64,000 nucleotides of DNA from Umbelopsis ramanniana AG (lineage: Eukaryota > Mucoromycota > Umbelopsidomycetes > Umbelopsidales > Umbelopsidaceae). Shown one piece after another: positions 1 through 10,343 of the stretch; position 1 is the first letter of the stretch; every line of letters starts with the position of its first letter. The notes beneath the pieces are model-generated. The model ran no database searches. It worked only from the letters and a program-made list of their open reading frames with translations, and was not told the origin of the DNA. The translations under genes and the position numbers were made by a program. The stretch is taken from assembly GCF_025399195.1 (NCBI RefSeq), contig NW_026252100.1:310001-374000 (forward strand), written 5' to 3'.

Positions 1-357
1 GCTGGCAGTCATCAGTCTGGCTTTGGATGTCCCGAGATGGAGATGGATAACTCTCGGTCGTCAGACCCACTTCTTGATGGAGCTGGATTCTCTCGGGGCT
101 ACGTTCCAAACGTAAGTTCCTACCTTCCATTCAGGAAACGCATATACGATTTGAAAATTCCATTTAACCATCACCTTCGGTCAATTGTAGGAGCCCCGAT
201 ATGACGAGCCGGGAGTTGTTGGTGGGATCTAGGATCCCACCAACTGAACGGGGAACGCTGTAAGTGTATCAAATTTTTACATCATTTGATCTTGGAAGTT
301 TGACTCATTATTCTATAATTTCTCGCTATTTTCAGGGGCGCTCCCGAGAAGTTCTAG
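1..357 (+). CDS. 3' end of an unidentified spliced gene (truncated at window edge)
   Basis: The window opens inside an exon that runs to a GTAAGT donor at 112. An intron 112-190 ends in TTGTAG. A second intron 260-335 (GTAAGT to TTTTCAG) and a third intron-like stretch 398-469 follow, so a spliced plus-strand transcript is well supported. Two reading frames stay open across the first junction. Frame 1 gives a hydrophilic tail ending with TAG at 230-232. Frame 2 uses introns 1 and 2 as coding introns and stops at TAG 355-357. Frame 2 puts the last intron only about 40 nt after the stop, which suits nonsense-mediated decay rules better; frame 1 has the more typical hydrophilic tail composition. 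I recognise neither tail, so no function is assigned. Confidence 0.5.
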
Positions 358-617
358 TTAGCTTGTCTCATGGCCCGAACTCGACAGAATTTGTAAAGTA
401 AGTGGTACTTCCTTATGCACTTTAACAAATTTTCATCGGTTAACGAGAACTGTTCCTTCATATCAATAGATTATCTATTTGTGCGAAAACTATTCCTTTC
501 CACCATGGCTAATACTATGCTATTGGCCTAAAGTACGGCGCCGAGTCGCAAGCGACCTCTGTATAGTTTTCCTTGAGTTTTTCTCTTCCATTTTTCCCTT
601 GTAAATACAAACTCTTA

Positions 618-646
618 GCTATTTGCGGAGCAAATAGCCTAATAAA
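618..646 (+). terminator. Hairpin plus AATAAA polyadenylation signal
   Basis: Positions 618-626 and 630-638 form a perfect 9-bp inverted repeat (GCTATTTGC / GCAAATAGC) with a GGA triloop, followed at 641-646 by AATAAA. It lies at the expected 3' end of the spliced transcript that starts before the window. The A-rich stretch from about 657 follows. A polyadenylation role is inferred. Confidence 0.5.
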
Positions 647-660
647 ACACGCATACAAAA

Positions 661-2068
661 AAAAATTCATATTATCAGATTAAAAAAAATATAGAAAAAA
701 AGGGAAACCAAAGAAATTAGTATTGAAATTGCAGCATTATTGTAACAAAATGACTGAACTTCTTTACATGCTCGCCAGAAATTAAAAAATGAAGAAAAGA
801 AAAGAAAAGAAAAGAAAAGAAAAGAAAAGAAAAGAAAAGAAAAGAAAAGAAAAGGTAGGCACACATACACTTCTCCTCCAATTGCTGATACCACTGCTTC
901 AGTTTTGCCAACCTTTATTCATCACTATAGTTCGAAAAAACAAAAAAAACAAAAAGTTTCTGTGACCTCTGTACCTTCTGTGCCAAACAAAAAATGCTGT
1001 CTTGTTGGGGTCCATGTTTAACCTGTTGGATAGGTGGTAAGCAAATCTTTTACTACATTTGAAAAGTGATTTTGGCGACTTGAATGTCCATGTTAATCTC
1101 TGAATTTTCAAAGTCCCTGTTCGTCTTCCCGTCGGCTGTTCTCTGGAGGCCAATTTGGCCACCTATTCTGATCTTCCTGGGGAATCGTAATGGTTGTCCA
1201 ACGCCACGCTGGTAAGTCACTCATTTCATTGTCATAAAGCTTGCCAATTTTTGGTAAGTACCAGTCATACTAAACATTTGTCTGTTTGCAGAGAAGTGTT
1301 GTCGATCGGTTAGTACGACCGATCCTGACCGCTTGTGAAACCGAGTACTGTCTGGCCCTAGCTTCACTGGTTCTTGCTACTTCAGGAGCCCTCGAATGTC
1401 TAAGCAGAGTAGCGTAGCCTCCAGCTGGTTGTAGTGACGGGCCCTATCAATGATTCCGACTCCTTGCTTGAAATCAGTTCTCGAAAAAGTCAATGAATGC
1501 TCGGTTAGCTGATAAGGACAACACAAGAAGAGTTTTCACAGCACTGATGTTAGGGGCTTTGGATTCATATAAGAAGACTAGTTACTTGACCAAGGTTAAA
1601 GAACGTCTGTTCCAGGAAGTGGTACAATTGCTTGAAGTCGAGTGTGTTGTCCTCGCCGATCACGTGTGTTTCCGTACCGTCATCAACAAGAGTGTGTCTT
1701 TCCTCAATGGCGTGCGTCTTCCGGCTATGATCATCAATTCCATAGTAATAAAGAACGATTTCAATTTTTCCAAAGTCTCGAGTGTTCATTCACCACAGTA
1801 CTATTCTACGCTTTTAGTCGCTCTAATAGTATCGAGCTCTCATTGTAAACTCATCGTCTCAGACTAAAAAAGTAGTATCATTGATGCACTCAAGGGTCAC
1901 ACGTCTCAATAGTTAACATATGCTTTCAGAGTAGTGAACAAGTAGAGTCTATTATGAATGAGACTTTCTTATTTTATTTTCAAGAAGTGATACAACAAGA
2001 ATGAAAAAGTATACTATGCTTTGATGCTTATTGCTATTGAAAGAGATGGTGGATTGGAACAGTTAAAT
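661..2068. other. Stretch without a confident gene
   Basis: No convincing protein-coding gene between the first transcript and the YAK1 stop codon. It holds a GAAAA microsatellite (794-853), an intron-like segment at 1212-1291 (GTAAGT donor, TTTGCAG acceptor) that would join a 22-codon ORF (1190-1211 with 1292-1338), a 7-bp inverted repeat at 1304-1324, and an open frame 1493-1867 on the plus strand with no motif I recognise. Part of it is probably YAK1 3' UTR. Confidence 0.5.
794..853. repeat. GAAAA pentanucleotide microsatellite
   Basis: About twelve uninterrupted GAAAA units. The overlapping open frames made of Phe, Leu and Ser are artefacts of this repeat. Confidence 0.95.
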
Positions 2069-5000
2069 TTATGTCATCATACCGCCAGTTTTCTCGGATC
2101 CCGATTTTTTCTTGGAGGTAGAAGTGGACTTTGAAGCGCCTTTGCCGCCTTCAGCACTAGAAGTTCGCATCATCATTAACCCACCAGCAGCCTCGCCAGC
2201 CGAATAACCTCGCATCAAATTCTTATTTGCTGTAGGGTTTTCCAACAGAGCAGCTCCACGGCGTACATCGGCAGGCATTCGGAATGAATCTCTGGACCCG
2301 ATTCGCACCTTCACCTTGGAAGCGATTTTGACTTTCTTATCCAAAGCGGCGGCAAGTGATGTGGCTGGCGAAGTGTTTTGTGAGTCGTTCCTAGAACTTG
2401 ATCCAGAACCGGATTCATCACGTTGCAAGTGACCATCCATACTATCCTGCCCATAAGTTGTATGCTTTTCCGACACGCGACCCCTTGTTTCTTTGGCTCC
2501 CCCTAGTTCGTCGTCTGAGCTGGTGCTGAAGCTGGAATCCATTGCACTATGCTGGACGGCTGATCTTCGTTTGTAATGAATACTTGGAGAATCCGCAGGT
2601 AGCACTCCGGCAAGATTGCCTTGTGATCGGGTGCGTCGGTGACCCAAGTGCTGAGTGGTTGGTTGCTGTGCTATGCTTTTAGAAGTCCCTTCGTTTAAAT
2701 TTAGTAGCGGAGGACCTTCACTTGGTATATCATATGTCAATGGACTTGCGACCACGTCTGGATCGACTTTGGAGCGCTTGTGTTCCTCGACTGGGTATTG
2801 TTTGATATCACTCAAAATCATTTGTATTTGTGGCGGAATTTGAGAATTTCCCACCGTCTTAGCCCTTTGCCTTCGGGGTAATGCTTGCGATACCATGGAT
2901 GGCTGCTGAGCAGTTGGCACCACCATGTTTGGAAGTGCGTTGTTCATAGGGCCACCATAGTTAACGGGTGGAGGTCCTGGCGGTAAATCCTGCATCATGG
3001 CACCAAGAGGTACTTGTCGAGGCAGAGGAGGGCCCATCATCATATTGTTGGAAGCCTTATTCATGAGGGGTTCCAATGAACGTCTCGCCATTGGATTTTT
3101 CACAAAAGATGGTACAACATCAGGTTCAAAAGGACCAGTGAATGGTTTTCCCGTTAAAAACGGATGGTTACGAATTTGGTGAGGCGTCCAGCGCCTTATA
3201 GGATCTTGGTTCAAAAGCCCTTGTATGAAGTCAATCAAAGCATGCCGGCTTTGTCGCTCTGTGAATGCCATCCGATTAGTTGTCATGATCCCTTCCAACA
3301 AGTCACTCCATCAATACGTACCTCTCTCTTTTTCAACTTCATCAAGCCCATGTCGTGCTTGGTTGTAGTTCAATATCAGCGGCGTTAACTTGGTCTCATT
3401 GAAGTACTTCTTGCCAGGTGGCTCGGCCTTAACGTACTCTCGACTATATTCTTCTCTCGTCTTCAGTGCCCATATCCTTCTTCCATCCGGCTTCTCCTTC
3501 CTGACAAAGAATTCTCGAGCTGTCTTTCCATTTTCCAGCATGTAAGTCGGAGGCATACTGCAAATATACGAATATCATACCAAATTTTAAGAAGCCGATC
3601 TCGTCTGGTTAGTCAATCTGTCACAAAAACGAGGGGCCAGATAATTCCTCCATATTCTCACCCTAACATATCTACAATTCTTGAAACTTGATTATACTCT
3701 GAGCAACCTGGGAATAATGGAAGACCAAGAAAAAGTTCGGCAACGATACACCCTAGCGACCACATATCGATGGCACTATTGTACTTTACACCAAACAATA
3801 CTTCGGGTGAGCGGTAGAACCGAGACTGGATGTAGGTGTAGATTTGATGTGATTCGTGACATGCCGAACCAAAATCGATAATTTTTATGGTTGGTGAATC
3901 CAAGCTATAAAGTAGAATTGTAAGCATCATGTTCGTATGCACAGAATCTCCGTAAATACCTACTTTTTCAAAAGAATATTTTCCGGCTTCAAATCACAGT
4001 GAATGATTTCCGCATCCTTCAAAATCACCAAGGCATCTACTAATTGATGGGATATGACGCGGACTAAGTTCGTTGATAAGCCTTTGAACGAGTTTTGTTT
4101 GATTAGTTCGTACAAGTTGACGCTCAGCAGTTCAAAAACAAGGCAGAGGTGGTTGCGGTGGATGAATGTGTGATATAGTCGCAAGATATGATGCCTATCC
4201 TGGGCATCTCGCTCGCCGTTCAACTAGTAAGTTTAGAAAAAAGAATAAGATTAACGAACCTCTTTCTCCTATTGAAACTTCTATTACTATCCATACTAAC
4301 CTTTTTCAAAATCTCAACTTCCAGTTGACTTTGTACCATGTAGGCTGGCTTGTTTTTAATGACCTTGACGCTGACTAACTCTTTCGTCGAAATACGCTGA
4401 CATTTGACAACTTGGCCAAATGTTCCCTGGCCGAGTATATCCAACACTCTGTACCTATGTGATGAACTGAGCGTTAGTGCCAAACCATCGATGTTGTCAA
4501 AACTCAACGCATACGGCTGACACGTACTCTTGACCCTTCTCATTTCCTAAGGTGTCGTTCACTTTTAATATATAATCACAGTCCTCATTATCAAACCCAT
4601 CATTTTTGCTTGGCTTGCTTGGCTTTGTGAGTACTCTACGTGGATTTCTGATAGGATTATACTTAAAAACAGGATTGCGCAGTCGATAGGTTTCGCTGAT
4701 ATCGATGGTAAGGGCTTGGAGCGGCTAAAAAAAAAAAAGGGTGGGAGCTGTGTTTGAATCAAATCGGTCTACAGGGATCGTCTAAGGCTTTTTTTAAATG
4801 CGCTTACACTAATGAAGCCGCCCTCGGGTCGAGCCCTGCGATACGCAGGCTGTCGATGGACAACTGGTCTAAGGTCGATGGCCTTGTTTATGACCTTTTT
4901 AAAGCCCATATGAGGTAGCTGAGCAGGTAATGAGCGATGTTTTGCGGCCTTTTTGATGAGTGCGGCTTGTTTGGAACGCTCATCGTGGTATCTGACGCCG

Positions 5001-5461
5001 GGTTCGATGGTTTGAGCGTAGTAAGGGGATCCATTGCTGGATTTAAGACTTGGTTTCAGTCGAGCAGGCGACGCAGCAGAGGTGGACAACGACGGACATA
5101 GCTGATGTGGTAGTGGTGGTTGTTGTTTCATGTTTTTCCCGTTGTTCATAGGACTGCCATCCTGAACCGCGGATGACCTACGTTGCGTTGTAGTATTAGG
5201 TGGCCAGTCAAGCGGTTGGCGCATAATGGATTTAGTAGTAGTGGTTGATTTGGATATGCGAGGACTATCGAAGGGGTCGTAGGGTTGAAAGTCGGTGCTC
5301 GAAAGACTCTGGCGTTTACTACCACTTGGATTGCGAGATGGCTTGTTGACTGAAGTGAGTTTATCGGGATTTGTGGCAAGAACACTGGCTGGATCGCTAA
5401 GATAAGATGCCATGCCTCCTAATGGGCGCTTACGATGTTGTAAAGCTTGGATGCTGGACAT
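2069..5461 (-). CDS. YAK1: Yak1-type DYRK dual-specificity protein kinase
   Basis: Seven exons in transcript order: 5461-4808, 4724-4528, 4454-4301, 4223-3964, 3904-3662, 3557-3322, 3258-2069; 977 residues. A Ser/Pro-rich N-terminus is followed by the Yak1-typical pre-kinase segment, then the kinase domain from about residue 285 to 620. Seen: glycine loop LGQGTFGQV (291-299), Lys314, HCDLKPEN (410-417, catalytic Asp412), DFG (432-434) and the DYRK activation loop [12 protein letters not shown] with Tyr446. The C-terminal third is low-complexity Gln/Ser/Pro. Yak1 kinases restrain growth downstream of PKA and TOR and act in stress responses (family knowledge). The second ATG (5461) is chosen because the upstream extension looks unrelated. 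An in-frame TGA at 3311-3313 falls inside the 63-nt intron 3259-3321, which has a CTAAT branch site, so the gene is not broken. UTP22 ends only 161 bp upstream. Confidence 0.93.
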
Positions 5462-5622
5462 TAACACAAGAAAAAGGCGAAGGAGAAGATTGTTTGTATC
5501 ATTCTTAAAAAGGAAGCCAGTGCAAGGCACACATTGCGTGTGGTTGGGATCACGATGATGGACAAAAAGAGTTCTATTTATGATGCTTAAGATGTTACAT
5601 GTACAAAAAGTTGAGCTTTTCT

Positions 5623-8600
5623 TTAAGATGATGGATATTCAATGTCTGCAATAATGCCCTCTCCAAGTCTTTCGATCTCTGCTAGAATCGCTTCGAAGTT
5701 GACTGCTGTCAATTTGGAGCTTCCTTGCTGTAAAATTTTTAGGTTGTTTTGGTTGGTAATTGTTAGTATTACTACTATTTGCCGTTTGTTGTTCTTAATT
5801 TTACATACCAATTTCGACCCCTTCTTCATATCCACAGGAATGGCATTGAAGCCTTGATTGACCTTCCATGGCCTTGGTGCGGTGGTCAGTGGGTTCCAGA
5901 CAATCGCGATCTGATCGCCGCCATGCTTATCGTGGAAGGGGAGTATAAAATCTCCATAGAGACGCTATTATGAAGACATTTCCCAAATAAATAACAAAGT
6001 TTCTTTTTGAAAAAAATCTAGGTTTACCACCAGGTCATCTTAGGTCGTTCTGCCCCACTTACCTGAATTTCATCTACCAAATATTGTGCTGGATCGAATT
6101 GGACGTAGACTTGGTCGCCAAGCTCTGTGGCTCTTGCTACCAAGTTGCGATACTTTGGTGTAGCCGATGTAAAGTACTCTGCCTCAGGTGAAAGGTTTTC
6201 TATGTAACGAGTACAGCGGTTGGGAATAAGCCGGATGATGGCACTATAATCTTGCATCGGTGTAACAAACAAGCGCTGCAAATGAACCCGAGGTCAAAAA
6301 AAATACGAAGCGAGTCTCAGCAAGCCTCACTGAAGCACTTTTTTTTTTCTTCCCCTACTTACCTTGAATTCTTTTTGGCTTCCTGAAACAATAGCTTGCT
6401 CAAGCTGAATACATGCAGCTCGGGCCAAGGCTTGAATACGAGCGGCAATGATTTTGGAAGGCTTGTCTTTAGACCATCTCTGGCCTTCCAAGTCCTTCTG
6501 ACTGGCAATGAACATGCTACTGTGCTTCATGTGTGGATCTCTAGCTCGTAACCTATTAAAGTTATCCCGAATTGTGTCTCGGTCTGCTACGGTCATTTCT
6601 TCTTCGATATCCAGAATAAGTGGTTCATGCTGGTAGTCCCAAGTTGCCAAGAGATGCATAACTCGCGCAAACCCACTCATGATGCTACCTGGTGCCTGCC
6701 AAGGCTGAGCTTCCAAGAACACATACACGCACAATAACTCGATGAATTCATCCGTAACGTGAGGTGATAAAAGATGTGCACTAAACCATCTCTTGGCGAT
6801 TCGCATAGTGAAGCTGAGTGCAGCAAATCTAGAGCAGAGTGCTTTCATGCTAAATGTATGCGCCTGTTGATGATGGAAGTAATGGAAATATTTATCCAGT
6901 GCTTCTTGAGCAAGATCCTTGTTCAACTTGGATTCCTTCTTGTTATCTTTGATGGCCTTGAGTAAACCGATTTCCTTATCAAGTTGGATTCGGCAACGGA
7001 ACACATAACCTGGTGAATACTGCACATCGAGATATCCTCGAATAGCAAAGGGGTTCTTTTCAAGAATCTCTTCCACAACTTGAGCTTCAACTTGCGCATT
7101 TTCCTTCAGTTGTTCAGCTACCTTGAGCAAGAATGCTTGCTTTACATTTTGGATGGCACCGAGATCATCTGGCCATTTTCCAGAGATTTCAAATTGTAGA
7201 ACAACATCGATTGGTTCGATATATCTGGCTGTAGTCGGGTAAAGGCCAATATTATCGAAGTCATGGGGCTGTGGTAAAAAGACGGTGGAGAAGCGGAGCA
7301 TCGGACTTGCGGGATGGATATTCGCAATCATGAGAGGAAGTCCATCATCGAGAGCACGAAGCTGTTTAGACAAATTATCGAATGCGGTCATGGCCGGTTG
7401 GAACCCAACATTTCTGATTTCTGGATTGAAAAACTTTTCGGGTACAGCCTTGGCATGGTTGATGAAAGCATACAGTTGTCCAGCTGAGTACTCCACATTG
7501 TTCGTGATACCAAAGTGGTGTCGTAAAAGATGTGCCACCATACGCTGAACGATTAACGTACGGTCTTCAGCTCCACTGCATTCGAAGACAACACTTTCTC
7601 TGATACTACCGTCTTTGAAGCGACGAAGTTCAGCCTTGTCACCCCAAAGCTTGCGGAAGCGATCGCCAGCATCCTTCTCCTCAGGAGAGGGACCAAGTTC
7701 CAGCAATCGGCTAGCGTTTTCAGGTAGTAGCATGAAACCAGCTTGAATGGTGTCCAAATCACTAGTTGATAGCTTTTCATCCAAATTCCAAGGTTGGATG
7801 GTATTTGCTGTCACAGACAGGATGGAAACGCGATCTGTCAAAGCCTCTTTCATAATGGAATAGAATTTCTTGGAGAAGAAGTCGGCTTTAAGAGGATAGT
7901 CGGCCTGTTCGATCTCTCCATAACTGGGGAACTTGGATGGCAACTGGATACGGGCAACATTATCGAACTGCACCTTCATATCATCCACTTGCGTCAAGAA
8001 CAAAGCATCGAATTGATCTCCTTGGCTGTCGTTAAAGTACTTCATTGCCAAAATAGCTTCATGCTTGACTAGCTCCATAGTAGACCTTGAAATGTTTGCT
8101 GCCAAGTTAATCGTTCCTGAAGCATCAACTATTACGACTTCATAATTGTTGACAAAATTCTCAGCACTAAATCCTTCGACATCCGATTTGCCAATGAAAA
8201 TGGGTGATTGGATGAAATCGTGTGTTGACAGGAAATCTATGGTTCCACGCAAAAGTTGGTAGGAACTGAATCCATGGGCAAGCTTTTTACCTCCGTTAGT
8301 GCCTCCGCCTTGCAACAAGTAACACATAATCATACTGAAGATGAATGTGTTGAATCCACCTTTTCCTTGTTCAAAAGTAGCAAGACCTCTCTGATACAAC
8401 CAAACGCGAGCGAGCTTGATGGCTTCTTTGAGAGCAGTGCTTCGCTTTTCGTGCTGGTACATGAATGCCAAACTCGATGTATAAGAGGTATCTTGAAGCA
8501 ATGCTGCGTTATACTGAGGTGTAGGTGCAAGGGAATCTACTGGAGTGTCATTCTTGGGACGAACATTGTTGCGACCAGGCCCAAGACGAATAACAGGAAA

Positions 8601-9914
8601 CACGTTGGATGCAACGCAAGGAATGACTCGAATGACGCACTTTGATTTCGTGAAGTCCACGTCGGATTTATCTATAGCTGATATGTTAGAAAGCTTTGCA
8701 CTACTGCCAAATTATATGATATGTTTACTAACCTCCACTGGCCCGCAAAACCAGAATTGGTCTTCTGATGTCGCCATTGAAAAGTGAAAATTCAGTTTTG
8801 ACCTTCAGTCCCTTCTTCTTGTCGTTGATGAGGCTGGCCAATACAGACAGATAGTAAGCTCGCTTGTAAAAGTATCTGTAGTTCATGTGATCCTTTTCTT
8901 GGAAGAGGGACTAGAGTATGATTTACGGGTTAATGATCAATGCATTGGGGAACAACAAGAAGGCAATGTTAGCTATACTCACAGAGGGCATTTCGACAGC
9001 AACATCAACATTGAAGGGCTTTCGTGCACGTGAAATGGATTTGAGGGCATAACTACCAACCAAATGCATACCGGCAGGCTTCTTGTATGCAAATTTATAT
9101 TGAGCATCAGATGGTGGTCCAGGTTGAGGGAAGGGAATAGTAATATTATGCTTTTCCTTCATGATTTTTTCCACCTGTAGAACCTGTTGGTTTCCGAAAC
9201 TGTAAGAATGTTTGCAATATAGTACACAGTGTTCATGCCATGAACACTTACTGTGGCATCATTGATATCCTGGCTCTGGTCGAACAAAGCCTTCATTCGA
9301 TGCAAGACTAATTCGAGCGCATTCATTTTCTTGTAATCAATGTCAACCTCCTTCAGCAACTCATCAATCTAGTTATGTGTGTTAGTTATACAGCTCATTC
9401 GAGCGATATGTCGACCAGTGTGTGTACACTCACCTCCATCTTGAAGATGTTGGATTTGAACAGATCAGAAGTTTCTTTCAATCCTTGCATCTCTTGATTT
9501 GTGGGAGGCTGATAAAGCTCGGATACATATTGATTCTTTTTGGACTTCTTTCCAGAAGCTTTTCCGTTGATACCATTGTCCTCTTCCTCTTCTTCTTCCT
9601 CCTCTTCTTCCTCCTCGTCATCGTCATCATCACTGTCATCGTCTTCTTCATCGTCAACCATGTCATCGTACTTTCCAGACGCAGCAGCAGACATCAAATC
9701 TTCAGCGTCGTCGTCGATAAAGTCGTCAGCATTGTCGCTCGAATCTTCGAAAGTTTCAACCTTAGACTTGGATTCGAGCTTCGCAACCTAGTGTCAAGAG
9801 TTTAAGAGTGAGAATTGTTACTGAGTGTTTGTTCCAATGTCTTAAAAGACTTGCCTTTTTGCCAGGTTTCTGTAGCGTGTTATTCACAGCTTTTCTCTTC
9901 GCAGTAGCCACCAT
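5623..9914 (-). CDS. UTP22: U3 snoRNP protein Utp22 / Nrap
   Basis: Nine exons in transcript order: 9914-9855, 9787-9434, 9368-9252, 9174-8983, 8910-8733, 8671-6363, 6275-6063, 5964-5809, 5727-5623; 1227 residues, close to the yeast protein's length. An acidic Glu/Asp-rich stretch lies near residues 60-85. The Nrap nucleotidyltransferase-like core follows, with recognisable GSYALKS-type and DVAVEMP segments, and the C-terminal Nrap block includes FVTPMQDYSAIIRL and DKHGGDQIAIVWNP. In yeast, Utp22 works with Rrp7 in the UTP-C part of the 90S SSU processome during 18S rRNA maturation in the nucleolus. The first intron (9788-9854) needs a GC donor (AG/GCAAGT). The start at 9914 gives a short basic leader; an in-frame ATG at 10025 also exists. 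It shares a 429-bp divergent promoter with CDC23. Confidence 0.93.
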
Positions 9915-10343
9915 GTGAGTTGAATGAAAGCTGATCTCAGTCCGAGAACGAAGGGTTTTTCTCAATTCAGACAGAGCAGAGCAAAAAAAATTGTGACTTG
10001 TTTTTTTGAGGTTAATCTGTTGCAAAGATTACATGCTTAAAATTTGTTGTATTTGCTTCAGACTTTAACGTTTCTCGCAATGCTCGAATAATCTTGCTTA
10101 TACTCTAAGTATATAAGCCTTGTTCTGCTATAAAATGAGTTTATTGAGTGCGTAAAAGTCCTCGTTCATCTATTCTCATCAATGTCTATTTATACGAGTT
10201 CGAAAGTCACGGGACTTTCGAGCCCTTACACAAATTTCGATTGTAAATTTAACATTGAAAAGAATGTGACCGGTTCACAAGTGTGACTTTGGATAGTGGC
10301 GACCCTTCTGGTGTCCGCAACCGTGTATATTACGAAGCCAAGA
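9915..10343. promoter_or_regulatory. Divergent promoter between UTP22 and CDC23
   Basis: These 429 bp separate the two start codons. AT-rich boxes TATATAAG near 10109 and TATAAAAT near 10129 are visible and could serve CDC23. I see no gene here; short open frames lack motifs. Confidence 0.5.

Noticed and set aside
667-911. Phe/Leu/Ser repetitive frames
   Set aside because: Produced by the GAAAA microsatellite; no gene signals.
1493-1867. 124-codon open frame on the plus strand
   Set aside because: No recognisable motif, an overlapping antisense frame of similar quality, and no clear promoter; it could not be supported as a gene.
3311-3313. In-frame TGA in the YAK1 kinase domain, suggesting a pseudogene
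   Set aside because: It lies in a well-formed 63-nt intron (GTACGT donor, CTAAT branch site, CACAG acceptor) and splicing restores the kinase motif order.
9422-9805. Ser/Leu/Phe/Val-rich plus-strand frame
   Set aside because: It is the reverse of the UTP22 acidic run and follows only from GAA/GAT codon composition.
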